NCBI GenBank assembly: GCA_905236935.1
Contig: CAJOQL010000078.1
Coordinates: forward strand, 1 to 21,930
Direction: 5' to 3'
DNA from: an uncultured Bacilli bacterium
GTDB lineage: Bacteria > Bacillota_I > Bacilli_A > RF39 > UBA660
DNA: 21,930 nucleotides
Below the pieces are notes generated by a model. It saw nothing but the letters and a program-made list of their open reading frames with translations. It was not told the DNA's origin and made no database searches. The position numbers were made by a program, and so were the translations under genes. This document shows positions 14,981 through 21,930 of the stretch, in pieces; position 1 is the first letter of the stretch; each line of letters starts with the position of its first letter.

Positions 14981-16690
14981 CTATTTAATTTGTGAATACA
15001 TACCAAACATTGGAAGTATAACTGCCATAACAATACCACCTACTACAACAGCAAGAGTTACAATCATAACTGGCTCAATAAATGATTTTAAACTATTAAT
15101 AATGGTATGATGTTCTGTTTGATAATAATCAGATACTTTTGCCATCATATTAGCAAGTTCTCCAGTTGATTCACCAGTAACTATCATATAATAAGCTACA
15201 TCAGGAACTGCCCAGTGATCTTTAAATGCTGTACTAATTTTATCTCCCTTAGCAATATAATAAATTGTTTTAGACATTATTTCTTTATATACTTCATTAT
15301 TAGTAACTTCTGATAATAAGTTCATACTTTCTGTAATAAATACATTATTTTGTAAAAGTGATGAGAATGTCTTAGTAAAAACATTTACTTCACGATATAT
15401 AATTATTTTTCCAATCAATGGTATTTTCATTAATGTTACTTGAACAAATTTTTTAAATGCTTTTACCTTTTTGTATAAAACTACAATAACTACGACAACT
15501 AAAACAACATACAATATTAAATTTAAAATATTACCTTGCAAGTATTCACTAAAATCAAGAAGAAATTGAGTTAATCCATTAATTTGCGCACCAGCAGTAG
15601 CATATACATCTTTAAATTTTGGAATTATGAACATGACTATAAAAGTTACAACACCAACTGCAAAAACAGAAATCAAAGTAGGATAACTCATTGCACTTAT
15701 CATAGCTTTTCTTGTATTTTCAATATCAGTGTAATAATCGGACATATCGTCTAATGTTTCTTCTAGTTTACCAGTTGCTTCTGCTGTTTTCATCATACTA
15801 ATAAGAAGAGCTGGAAAACTTTTTCCTTGTTTAGCTAAAGCACTACTAAATGGTTCTCCCATTGTTAAGTAATAAACAATTGAATCAAATAAACGTTTTT
15901 TATTTTTACTTTTACTCATTTGTTTGCTTAAAATACGCATTGCTTCTGTTAAAGGAATACCTGCTTTAATATAAGTAGATAACTGAGTTAACCAGAAAAT
16001 TAAATCTTTATTTTTAAACTTAAAAACAGCACTTTTTGTTGGATCATATAAAATATTTAATAATTTAGAAGTTTCAATGTTTATAACTTTAAAACCTTCA
16101 TTTTGTAAATATATTAACACCTCTAATTTTGAATAAGCGATAAAAACATTACTATATCTTTTACCTTGAGTATCTCTTACTACATATCTAAATACTAAAG
16201 GAAATTCGCTTCGATAATTATTCTTTTGAATATCTCTGATTAATTCTCTAGCTTGTTTATTTTCTTTTTCTTTAATTTGTTTAACAAAATCAAATTCACT
16301 AAACTTATTTTTTAAATATTCTTCAATAGATAGTTTTTTATTATTTTTTAATTGTTCTTTGGCAAGTTCAGTATCACTTTTTTCTTCTTGTGGTAAATAT
16401 TCTTCTATTTTAATCGTATTATCTTCTTTTTTGCTTTTAATACCTTTAAATAGAATATTTACAATAATATTAAAAATATATATAAATGGGTAAAAAACAC
16501 CATATACTGTATAATAGCAACCTAAACTAACATATTTTAAAAAGATAAAAACGGGTTTAAATACAGTAAAAAAGCCAATTAAAAACCAGTTTAAACATTT
16601 AATAAAAAAATCAACTACATAAAAAATCCCTAAAAATGGAAGTTTTAAAAAATAAGAAAATGATTGTTTATTTTTAGGCTTTTCTTTCAT
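14981..16690 (-). CDS. PilC/GspF-type inner membrane platform protein with extra N-terminal region
   Basis: The platform protein of type IV pili, competence pili and type II secretion; it docks the assembly ATPase. Of 569 residues, the family core is residues 165-569: a small N-terminal motif domain (about 165-205) and two T2SSF repeats (about 232-356 and 436-558), each ending in a long membrane helix. Usual PilC/GspF length is about 400. The extra 160 residues hold a hydrophobic, aromatic-rich region (12-85) that could cross the membrane two to three times, and a charged linker (86-160). ATG 16690 follows AGAAGGA. The ATPase (PilB) and pilins are missing here and would have to lie elsewhere. 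Confidence 0.92.
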   Translation of the reverse strand: MKEKPKNKQSFSYFLKLPFLGIFYVVDFFIKCLNWFLIGFFTVFKPVFIFLKYVSLGCYYTVYGVFYPFIYIFNIIVNILFKGIKSKKEDNTIKIEEYLPQEEKSDTELAKEQLKNNKKLSIEEYLKNKFSEFDFVKQIKEKENKQARELIRDIQKNNYRSEFPLVFRYVVRDTQGKRYSNVFIAYSKLEVLIYLQNEGFKVINIETSKLLNILYDPTKSAVFKFKNKDLIFWLTQLSTYIKAGIPLTEAMRILSKQMSKSKNKKRLFDSIVYYLTMGEPFSSALAKQGKSFPALLISMMKTAEATGKLEETLDDMSDYYTDIENTRKAMISAMSYPTLISVFAVGVVTFIVMFIIPKFKDVYATAGAQINGLTQFLLDFSEYLQGNILNLILYVVLVVVVIVVLYKKVKAFKKFVQVTLMKIPLIGKIIIYREVNVFTKTFSSLLQNNVFITESMNLLSEVTNNEVYKEIMSKTIYYIAKGDKISTAFKDHWAVPDVAYYMIVTGESTGELANMMAKVSDYYQTEHHTIINSLKSFIEPVMIVTLAVVVGGIVMAVILPMFGMYSQIK

Positions 16691-16715
16691 ATTGCATCCT
16701 TCTATTCTTGTTTTG

Positions 16716-16724
16716 ATTATAGCA
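16716..16724 (-). promoter_or_regulatory. Extended -10 promoter of the pilC-pilD operon
   Basis: Minus strand TGC then TATAAT (16716-16721), 26 bases before the pilC ATG; the -35 region is weak. Confidence 0.6.
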
Positions 16725-16751
16725 TATTTTTAATAAATATAAAATACTTAT

Positions 16752-16778
16752 GCATAATAAAAAGTGATTTCTCACTTT
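16752..16778 (-). terminator. Terminator after the SipW-type signal peptidase gene
   Basis: Stem AAAGTGA (16761-16767) / TCACTTT (16772-16778), 4-base loop, then TTATTAT on the minus strand. The TGA stop is inside the stem. Confidence 0.7.
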
Positions 16779-17776
16779 CTATCTTCTTTTTCATAATCTT
16801 TAAGATTATTTAATCTTGCTTTATAATTTGATTTTTTAATATTTTCTAATGTATCATTAATAATTTTTTGATTGTTATAATTATCATTTTTAACATTTTT
16901 TTGTTTATTATTTTTTATTTTCAGATTATTATTACTTTTATTATTATTAATATTATTATTGCTATTTTGGTTATTATTATTTCTTTTATTTGATTTGTTA
17001 TTAGCAATATAGTTCTCTTTATTATTATTTTTGTTTTTATTAAAGCTATTCTCTTTCTTGTCTTTTTTAATTTCATCTTTATTAGATAATAATTGATTAT
17101 GTTTATTATCGATAATTTCCTCTTTATTATCTTCTTTAATATCCACATTTTCTACATTAATATGAATATTTCCAGATGATTTAGTAGGTTGAATATTATC
17201 TCCATTCTTCTTTAATGCTAATAATTTAATAAGTTTTATTATATCATAAATTATTACACACATTGCAGGTAATAGAACTACTAAAAACCATCCCATTTTA
17301 GTAGCTAAAAAGAATTGTATTCTTCCGAGTTGTGGGAATCTTATTACTACTTTTCCAATAATATTATCAAATTTTGCAGTATCTGGATCAGATGATGAGT
17401 TAAAGTCTCCTTTAGTAACATATTCTACTTTTCCATTAACTATCCTAGTATCAATTATACGATGTGTTACAATAAGATCTTTACTAATATTACTTGTTGA
17501 TTTAAAAGTAATAACATCACCTATTTTTAAATCTTCAGGATTATTAACTTTAAAGTCTACAACTACATCATAAACTTTAATATTAGGTTCCATACTACCA
17601 CTTACAATTGTATACAAATTAATTTTAGGTTCAAACCTAGGATCTTTAGCAACCATTTTTGCTGATATCAAATAATAAACTAAAAATAAGCCTACAATGA
17701 CTAAAACAATTAATAATGCAGTAGAAATTAATTTGCTGACATAATTTAAGGCTTTTTTTAACGGACTTGTATTCAT
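16772..17776 (-). CDS. SipW-type (ER-type) signal peptidase I with long Asn/Lys-rich tail
   Basis: A membrane serine protease that cleaves signal peptides, here probably those of the two TasA-like proteins encoded just upstream. From ATG 17776 the catalytic Ser61 is in SGSMEP and His105 is in VTHR, the place where typical bacterial enzymes have Lys. This Ser-His arrangement marks the SipW/ER class. A conserved GDFN follows at about 123-126. Membrane helices lie near 15-40 and 160-185. The last 140 residues are a low-complexity Asn/Lys tail, probably cytoplasmic and absent from the short Bacillus SipW. The start is set by AAGGTG 7 bases before ATG 17776. The gene has its own promoter and ends in a terminator. 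Confidence 0.9.
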   Translation of the reverse strand: MNTSPLKKALNYVSKLISTALLIVLVIVGLFLVYYLISAKMVAKDPRFEPKINLYTIVSGSMEPNIKVYDVVVDFKVNNPEDLKIGDVITFKSTSNISKDLIVTHRIIDTRIVNGKVEYVTKGDFNSSSDPDTAKFDNIIGKVVIRFPQLGRIQFFLATKMGWFLVVLLPAMCVIIYDIIKLIKLLALKKNGDNIQPTKSSGNIHINVENVDIKEDNKEEIIDNKHNQLLSNKDEIKKDKKENSFNKNKNNNKENYIANNKSNKRNNNNQNSNNNINNNKSNNNLKIKNNKQKNVKNDNYNNQKIINDTLENIKKSNYKARLNNLKDYEKEDRK

Positions 17777-17803
17777 ATGGCACACCTTCATATTCTATAA
17801 TAT

Positions 17804-17832
17804 ATTATAAAGCATAATGATAAAAATTACAA
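17804..17832 (-). promoter_or_regulatory. Promoter of the SipW-type gene
   Basis: Minus strand TTGTAA (17827-17832), 17 bases, perfect TATAAT (17804-17809). It abuts the terminator of the TasA-like operon. Confidence 0.75.
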
Positions 17833-17833
17833 C

Positions 17834-17854
17834 TAAAAAAAGACCAATGGTCTT
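17834..17854 (-). terminator. Terminator of the TasA-like operon
   Basis: AAGACC (17840-17845) / GGTCTT (17849-17854), 3-base loop, followed by T6 or more on the minus strand, 13 bases after the stop at 17868. Confidence 0.75.
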
Positions 17855-17867
17855 CTTTAAGCACTTA

Positions 17868-18710
17868 TTAGCAAGCTGTTGTTTCTGTACAGTTATAAAT
17901 AGAGAATGTCTTAGTTAATTGTGTATCTGCATGTCCTGCACTAATAGCAACATAACCATTAAAAGTCTTACTCTTATCTAAATCTTGATTTAAAGTAGTT
18001 TCTTTAAAATAGATTTTTAAAGTATAACTATGAGTAACAGCAGTTCTATTATTAGCAGCAGGGAAATATCCTTGTCCTAATAATAAACCAACTGTATTAT
18101 CAGCAAGCTTAGTGTCATCATCTTTATAAACCTCTATAGTTTGAAGTGCATCTGCTGCAACTTGTTTTTCATCTGAATTAGCAGGTAAAGCTACATTAGC
18201 TGCAATTAAATCTGCTGAAGTTGCACCAATGTTTCCATACTTTGTACTAGATGGAATAGAACCAGTAGGTATAGTACCAGTAGCATTATTTATTAACATA
18301 TAAGTTAATGCTGTTTCATAGTTATTGTCTGATATTCTATGTTTAAGTGCGAATGAATTTTGATTTACAACTAAGAATATTTTATACGGCATTAACATAG
18401 GATCTTTATTTTCACCTTCATCAGTGCTATTTATACCTTCTAAAGTAAATGTTTTAGTTACTATTGGTTCATAAGTATCATTGATTTTTTTAGTAGGAAT
18501 TACATTTTCAGCAGAGTTAACAGCATCATCTTGACCTTCAAAATCAATTGTTAATAATGCACCAGTAACAAGAACTCTACTTTCGCTTTCATTATTTCTT
18601 ACTGTAGCAGTGAAGTATGCAAATGTAGCACCTATTACAGCTACTAATAATGTTGCGATAGCAATTACTGTTAATAGCATTGTATTTGATTTATTATTTC
18701 TATCTTCCAT
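17868..18710 (-). CDS. TasA/camelysin-like surface protein, SipW-type signal peptide (copy 1)
   Basis: A 280-residue exported protein. Its N-terminus (about residues 11-36) has the SipW-cognate signal pattern: a polar, charged start, LLTVIAIATLLVAVIGATFAYF, then a Thr/Ala-rich stretch. TasA and camelysin relatives form extracellular fibres or sit on the cell surface in Bacillota. The mature part is rich in Asn, Thr, Ala and Asp with strand-like spacing. It ends in a Cys pair (YNCTETTAC), which might form a disulphide. Perfect AAGGAGG lies before ATG 18710. It follows the related 18736-19506 gene by 25 bases in one operon and precedes the signal peptidase gene. Fibre formation is inferred from family and context. 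Confidence 0.8.
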   Translation of the reverse strand: MEDRNNKSNTMLLTVIAIATLLVAVIGATFAYFTATVRNNESESRVLVTGALLTIDFEGQDDAVNSAENVIPTKKINDTYEPIVTKTFTLEGINSTDEGENKDPMLMPYKIFLVVNQNSFALKHRISDNNYETALTYMLINNATGTIPTGSIPSSTKYGNIGATSADLIAANVALPANSDEKQVAADALQTIEVYKDDDTKLADNTVGLLLGQGYFPAANNRTAVTHSYTLKIYFKETTLNQDLDKSKTFNGYVAISAGHADTQLTKTFSIYNCTETTAC

Positions 18711-18735
18711 TTATGTTTCCTCCTTTTCTATTATT

Positions 18736-19506
18736 TTACGCAGCACTATTAAAGTCTTCATCGATTTTAATATATACTGTTAATTGTTGATCGTGGTTTG
18801 TTCCACCATTTACTGTTGCATTATCACGGTTTGTATAGTTTTGATTTGCACCTGTATCTGGATAATCAATAGTTAACAAATATGAATGTACTTGTCTTGT
18901 AGATACTCCTGTAGCAGTAGCATTAGCTAGTTTAGGGAACACTGCAGAGTTTCCACCTTCGCCAGTTCCTAATGGTTCAGTTGTAACTGCACTTCCAGTG
19001 TATCTAAAATATCCAGTTTCTTCAGCAATTAAGACTTCATTTGTATTATTAGTTCTTCCATCCCAACCAGTAGTACATGCAGTTGATGTTGTTTTGCTTG
19101 GATCTGGGCAATATCCTGATGTTTGTGTCAAAGCATATCTAATTTCTCCACTTGCAGCTCCTGTAGCATTATTTGTTGAGTTACCATTAGAGCCAAATGA
19201 ATTTGAATAAACTAAAGATAGTTTATATTTTGCATCTACATTACCATTAGCATTACTATATACTACTTTAAATGGTTTTTGAACCCATGCGCCTGATTTA
19301 GGATAAATATTATTTACTGTAATTAATCCTGTACCAGTTAGTGTAATAGTACCACCTTCAGATGATCTAATTGTTAGTACACTTGTTGAATTTTGATCTG
19401 TTAATCTTGCTGTAAAGAATGCAAATGTAGCACCTACAATAGCAACTAAAAGTGTAGCAATAGCAATTACTGTTAAAAGTACTGTATCTCTTCTTCCTTT
19501 CTCCAT
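18736..19506 (-). CDS. TasA/camelysin-like surface protein, SipW-type signal peptide (copy 2)
   Basis: A 256-residue exported protein, first of the pair. It shares the signal block of its neighbour almost exactly (TVLLTVIAIATLLVAIVGATFAFF at about 8-31, charged EKGRRD before it). The mature domains are otherwise little alike. It is rich in Gly, Thr, Asn and Ser, with a C-x11-C pair (GYCPDPS to TACTTG), and ends in acidic IDEDFNSAA. Such high conservation of the signal only suggests that SipW recognition is what is being kept. The ATG at 19506 is set by GGAGG about 10 bases upstream; the longer frame to 19545 would start before it. It heads an operon with its own extended -10 promoter, downstream of a two-component system. 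Confidence 0.8.
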   Translation of the reverse strand: MEKGRRDTVLLTVIAIATLLVAIVGATFAFFTARLTDQNSTSVLTIRSSEGGTITLTGTGLITVNNIYPKSGAWVQKPFKVVYSNANGNVDAKYKLSLVYSNSFGSNGNSTNNATGAASGEIRYALTQTSGYCPDPSKTTSTACTTGWDGRTNNTNEVLIAEETGYFRYTGSAVTTEPLGTGEGGNSAVFPKLANATATGVSTRQVHSYLLTIDYPDTGANQNYTNRDNATVNGGTNHDQQLTVYIKIDEDFNSAA

Positions 19507-19535
19507 TCTTTTATATCCTCCTTTACTATAATTCA

Positions 19536-19564
19536 ATAATATCATTTTAAGTTTTATAAATCAA
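19536..19564 (-). promoter_or_regulatory. Promoter of the TasA-like operon
   Basis: Minus strand TTGATT (19559-19564), 17 bases, TATTAT (19536-19541) with TGA before it (extended -10). A TTGACA (19573-19578) lies just upstream but has no matching -10 at normal spacing. Confidence 0.6.
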
Positions 19565-19592
19565 TATTTTTTTGTCAAAATTTTTCCTAAAT

Positions 19593-20975
19593 TTATTTTT
19601 TTATATAAAAATAAAAATTGCTTCCTTTATTTAATTCACTTTTTACTCCATACTTAAAATTATGATTACTAAGAATAGTTTGAACAATTGAAAGCCCCAA
19701 CCCAGTACCTACTTTATTTCTTTGATGATTTTTTTCATTTTTATAGTACTTATTCCAAATTAATTTTGTTTCTTCCCTAGATAAACCTTTTCCAGAATCA
19801 ATTATTTCTACAAGATAATTTTTTCTATTTTCCTTGACATTTATTTTAACAGTTAAATCACTACCAGTATAATTAATAGCATTATTTATTAAATTAAATA
19901 AAACCTCCACTATTTGTTTTTTATCAGCATTTACAATTGCTTTTTCAGGAGAATTTAGAATTATTTGATAATTTTCAGTTTCTTTTATTATTTTATATTT
20001 ATTTATAATCTGATTTATTTCTTCAATTAAATCAAATTTTTCAAATTTTAATTCAACTGTACTATTTTGCATTTTAGATAATTCTAGAATATCATTTACT
20101 AAAATAGTTAATCTATCAGTTTCAGAAATTATAATATCTAAATTTTCCTTTCTTTCTTTTTCTTTATTATTATTTAAATCTTTAGCCATTTCAGCATATG
20201 CTTTTATCATAGTAAGTGGTGTTTTTAAATCATGTGATACATTAGCCATTAAATCTCTACGTAGCTCATCTGTATTCTTAATTTCACTTCTTGCATAATT
20301 TAAAACATCTTTTAAATCGTCTAATTCTGTTATACCATATTCATTATTATCAATTTCAAAATTACCCTCTCCCATCAATCTTGCTTTATTAGTGATTTCG
20401 ATTATAGGTTTATTTAAAAGTTTTGATACATAATAAGATACTAAAGATGCAATTAATATTACTATTAAAGTTATATAAATTAATTGACCTCTTAATATAT
20501 AATTAGTAGACCCAATATCTTCAATTTTAGAATTTAAAATTACAAAAGTATCATTATTAACTCTTATTCCATACATAATACTTTTAATATTATTTTTAGG
20601 GTCTTCAATTTTAACTAATGTCTTATCTAAATTTAAAGTATAAAGTTTCCTTTTAGCTTTAATAATTGTTTCATTACTTCTTTTTAAAATACAATCATTA
20701 TCATTAGTATTAAAATTATATATTTGATTAGTACTATAAAGCTCAATACACATATCTTTTTCATAAGCAACTTCTTCCAATTCAGATATTAAATTATTTG
20801 AATTAGTTTTTAAAATAGTATTTCCAATATCTTTAACATCTTTAATTTGATATTTTTGGTAAAATACTTTAATAAATATTAATTGAAAAGACCATAAAAA
20901 TAATAAAATTATAGAAGAAAAGATAACAAAATAAAAAAATGTTTTATTACTTAAATTATTAGTCTTTAGATTCAA
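19593..20975 (-). CDS. Sensor histidine kinase
   Basis: A membrane histidine kinase of about 460 residues. Two membrane helices (about residues 13-37 and 163-186 from TTG 20975) flank a 125-residue outer sensor region. A HAMP-like linker, the HisKA helix with SHDLKTP (phospho-His about 248) and the HATPase domain follow. That last part has its N box NLINNAINYT, G1 box DSGKG and G2 box GTGLGLS. All catalytic motifs are present. The start is uncertain: TTG 20975 after AGAAAGG overlaps the regulator gene by 17 bases, while GTG 21014 is in frame but has only a weak site. The partner is the OmpR-type regulator just upstream. The stimulus is unknown; the next genes are the TasA-like operon, a plausible target. 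Confidence 0.9.
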   Translation of the reverse strand: MNLKTNNLSNKTFFYFVIFSSIILLFLWSFQLIFIKVFYQKYQIKDVKDIGNTILKTNSNNLISELEEVAYEKDMCIELYSTNQIYNFNTNDNDCILKRSNETIIKAKRKLYTLNLDKTLVKIEDPKNNIKSIMYGIRVNNDTFVILNSKIEDIGSTNYILRGQLIYITLIVILIASLVSYYVSKLLNKPIIEITNKARLMGEGNFEIDNNEYGITELDDLKDVLNYARSEIKNTDELRRDLMANVSHDLKTPLTMIKAYAEMAKDLNNNKEKERKENLDIIISETDRLTILVNDILELSKMQNSTVELKFEKFDLIEEINQIINKYKIIKETENYQIILNSPEKAIVNADKKQIVEVLFNLINNAINYTGSDLTVKINVKENRKNYLVEIIDSGKGLSREETKLIWNKYYKNEKNHQRNKVGTGLGLSIVQTILSNHNFKYGVKSELNKGSNFYFYIKK

Positions 20976-21618
20976 ATTTATATCCAACCTTTCTAATTGT
21001 TTTAATATTTTCACGATATTTACCTAATTTACTTCTTAAAAGTTTAATATGAGCATCAATAGTACGATCATCTGCATCATAATCATATCCCCAAATATTA
21101 AGAATAATGTTTTCTCTAGATAATACTATATTTATATTACTTAAAAATAAGTATAAAAGTTCAAATTGAGTATGAGTTAATTCAATGAGATTATTATTAA
21201 TATAAACCTCTCTCGTAGTTTTATTAATTATTAAATCCTGATAATTAATTATATCATCTTTAATATTTCTTTTAGTAACTGCCTTAATTCTAGCCATTAA
21301 TTCTTTAGGAGAAAATGGTTTAGTTATATAATCATCTATTCCAATAGAAAATCCATTTAATTTATCTAATTCTTCTCCTCTTGCAGATAACATTATTATA
21401 GGAATATTTTTCATTCTTTTAATTTCTTCTGCTGCTTTAAAACCATCAATTTTAGGCATCATTATATCCATAACTATTAAATCATAAGTATTATGTTCTA
21501 CTTTATTTATCGCTTCTTCTCCATCTCTAGCTTCATCTACAAAATAATGTTCAGATTTACAATACTCTTTAATAACATTTCTTATTAACTCTTCATCATC
21601 TACAATCAATACTTTCAC
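20959..21618 (-). CDS. OmpR/PhoB-type response regulator
   Basis: A 219-residue two-domain transcription regulator. The receiver domain (1-115) has acidic residues at D7/D8, the phospho-acceptor D51 in VMDIMMP, Ser78 and K100 in TKPF. The C-terminal winged helix (about 125-217) contains DDRTIDAHIKLLRSKL and RKVGYKF, as in the OmpR family. The start is GTG 21618 with AGGTG 8 bases upstream. The kinase gene overlaps its end, so the pair is co-expressed. The regulon is unknown. Direct control of the following TasA/SipW genes is inference from position. Confidence 0.93.
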   Translation of the reverse strand: MKVLIVDDEELIRNVIKEYCKSEHYFVDEARDGEEAINKVEHNTYDLIVMDIMMPKIDGFKAAEEIKRMKNIPIIMLSARGEELDKLNGFSIGIDDYITKPFSPKELMARIKAVTKRNIKDDIINYQDLIINKTTREVYINNNLIELTHTQFELLYLFLSNINIVLSRENIILNIWGYDYDADDRTIDAHIKLLRSKLGKYRENIKTIRKVGYKFESKD

Positions 21619-21644
21619 TTTTAATTCACCTACTTATAACTTAT

Positions 21645-21650
21645 ATTATA
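21645..21650 (-). promoter_or_regulatory. Candidate -10 box of the two-component operon
   Basis: Perfect TATAAT on the minus strand, 27 bases before the GTG start; the -35 region is poor. Confidence 0.45.
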
Positions 21651-21670
21651 GCAGTTTTATGAATTATAAA

Positions 21671-21713
21671 TGAAAAAAGAATTAGATTTCATTTTTAAAT
21701 TTATCTAATTCTT
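21671..21713 (-). terminator. Terminator of the Rpn-type nuclease gene
   Basis: Perfect 11-bp stem AAGAATTAGAT (21677-21687) / ATCTAATTCTT (21703-21713), followed on the minus strand by T-rich sequence. The stop codon (21682-21684) is inside the stem. Confidence 0.75.
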
Positions 21714-21930
21714 CTTTTGTAAGCTCAGTTATTTCTAATATATCGGTTTCCTTCATCCCTTTAGCAAGCATTTTTTTAGCAATTTCAATAGATTTTTTTG
21801 CTTCACCTTGCTCAATTCCTTGCTTAATTCCTTTTTTAGTATAATATGCCTCTTTATCCATTTCAACTTGCTTTCTTAAATTTTCTAATTCTTGTTCATT
21901 AAATAATGCATCCATACTATAATCTATCAC
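21682..21930 (-). CDS. C-terminal part of a Rpn/PD-(D/E)XK nuclease family protein (cut by window edge)
   Basis: The frame is open to the window edge, so only the last 82-83 residues are seen. They carry the tail typical of Rpn (recombination-promoting nuclease, often labelled transposase) proteins: a charged helix, a run of GIKQGIEQGEAKKS type Gly-x3-Gly repeats, then a short helical end (IAKKMLAKGMKETDILEITELTKEEL). The nuclease core would lie beyond 21930 and cannot be checked. The GTG at 21930 is not needed as a start. The hairpin on its stop codon ends the transcript before the two-component operon. Confidence 0.7.
   Translation of the reverse strand: MIDYSMDALFNEQELENLRKQVEMDKEAYYTKKGIKQGIEQGEAKKSIEIAKKMLAKGMKETDILEITELTKEELDKFKNEI

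Noticed and set aside
14922..15110. Plus-strand open frame across the pilC/pilD junction
   Set aside because: Opposite to two clear genes, no start signals.
16921..17148. Ile/Lys-rich minus-strand frame inside the SipW-type gene
   Set aside because: Low-complexity AAT/AAC/AAA repeats of the tail keep other frames open; not a separate gene.
18998..19210. Plus-strand open frame inside the copy 2 TasA-like gene
   Set aside because: Shadow of the Thr/Asn-rich coding sequence with no ribosome site.
18736..19506. TasA-like proteins as classical type IV prepilins
   Set aside because: The hydrophobic block lacks the Gly-Phe/Met cleavage context and the Glu at +5; it fits the SipW-cognate signal much better.
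21682..21930. Insertion sequence at the right edge
   Set aside because: Rpn proteins are often labelled transposases, but no terminal inverted repeats or target duplication are visible, and the nuclease core is outside the window.

Overview
This window is AT-rich, densely coded bacterial DNA from a low-G+C Bacillota-type organism. TGA is used as a stop (for example at 8868-8870 and 16772-16774) and Trp is encoded by TGG, so the code is the standard bacterial one and not the Mycoplasma code. AAGGAGG-like ribosome binding sites, a T-box leader, extended -10 promoters, SipW/TasA-type secretion genes and a D-aspartate ligase/racemase pair fit a walled, Gram-positive-type cell. My best guess is an uncultured gut Bacilli lineage near the wall-bearing relatives of Mollicutes. 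That placement is inference only. No rRNA, tRNA, CRISPR array or insertion sequence was seen.

Left part (1-7.9 kb). The 5' part of ileS runs off the left edge on the minus strand, behind a T-box leader with a clear promoter. Next is a membrane-anchored XRE regulator (minus). Divergent from it is a two-gene operon of unknown function (1812-4558): a protein with a RelE/HigB-like C-terminal region, followed 2 bases later by a 604-residue helical protein with mTERF-like repeats. A PPi-type phosphofructokinase and a single-polypeptide ABC exporter follow, each with its own promoter.

Middle (7.9-14.1 kb). A second membrane-anchored XRE regulator precedes a secreted protein of unknown function, with a terminator-like hairpin on the stop codon between them. 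A 40-residue basic protein and an E2/CAT-like acyltransferase lacking the catalytic His are transcribed divergently from overlapping promoters. A minus-strand operon then encodes an ATP-grasp D-aspartate ligase, an aspartate racemase and a CapA-like phosphoesterase. The first two together would make and install D-Asp cross-bridges in peptidoglycan.

Right part (14.2-21.9 kb), all minus strand. In transcription order: the C-terminal end of an Rpn-type nuclease at the window edge, an OmpR-type response regulator, its histidine kinase, two TasA/camelysin-like proteins with SipW-type signal peptides, a SipW-type signal peptidase with a long Asn/Lys-rich tail, a PilC/GspF protein with an extra N-terminal membrane region, and a PilD-type prepilin peptidase. 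This looks like a surface-fibre or secretion locus next to a likely sensory system. No pilus ATPase and no classical pilin is present in the window.

The genome is compact. Several terminator hairpins begin inside the preceding gene and include its stop codon.
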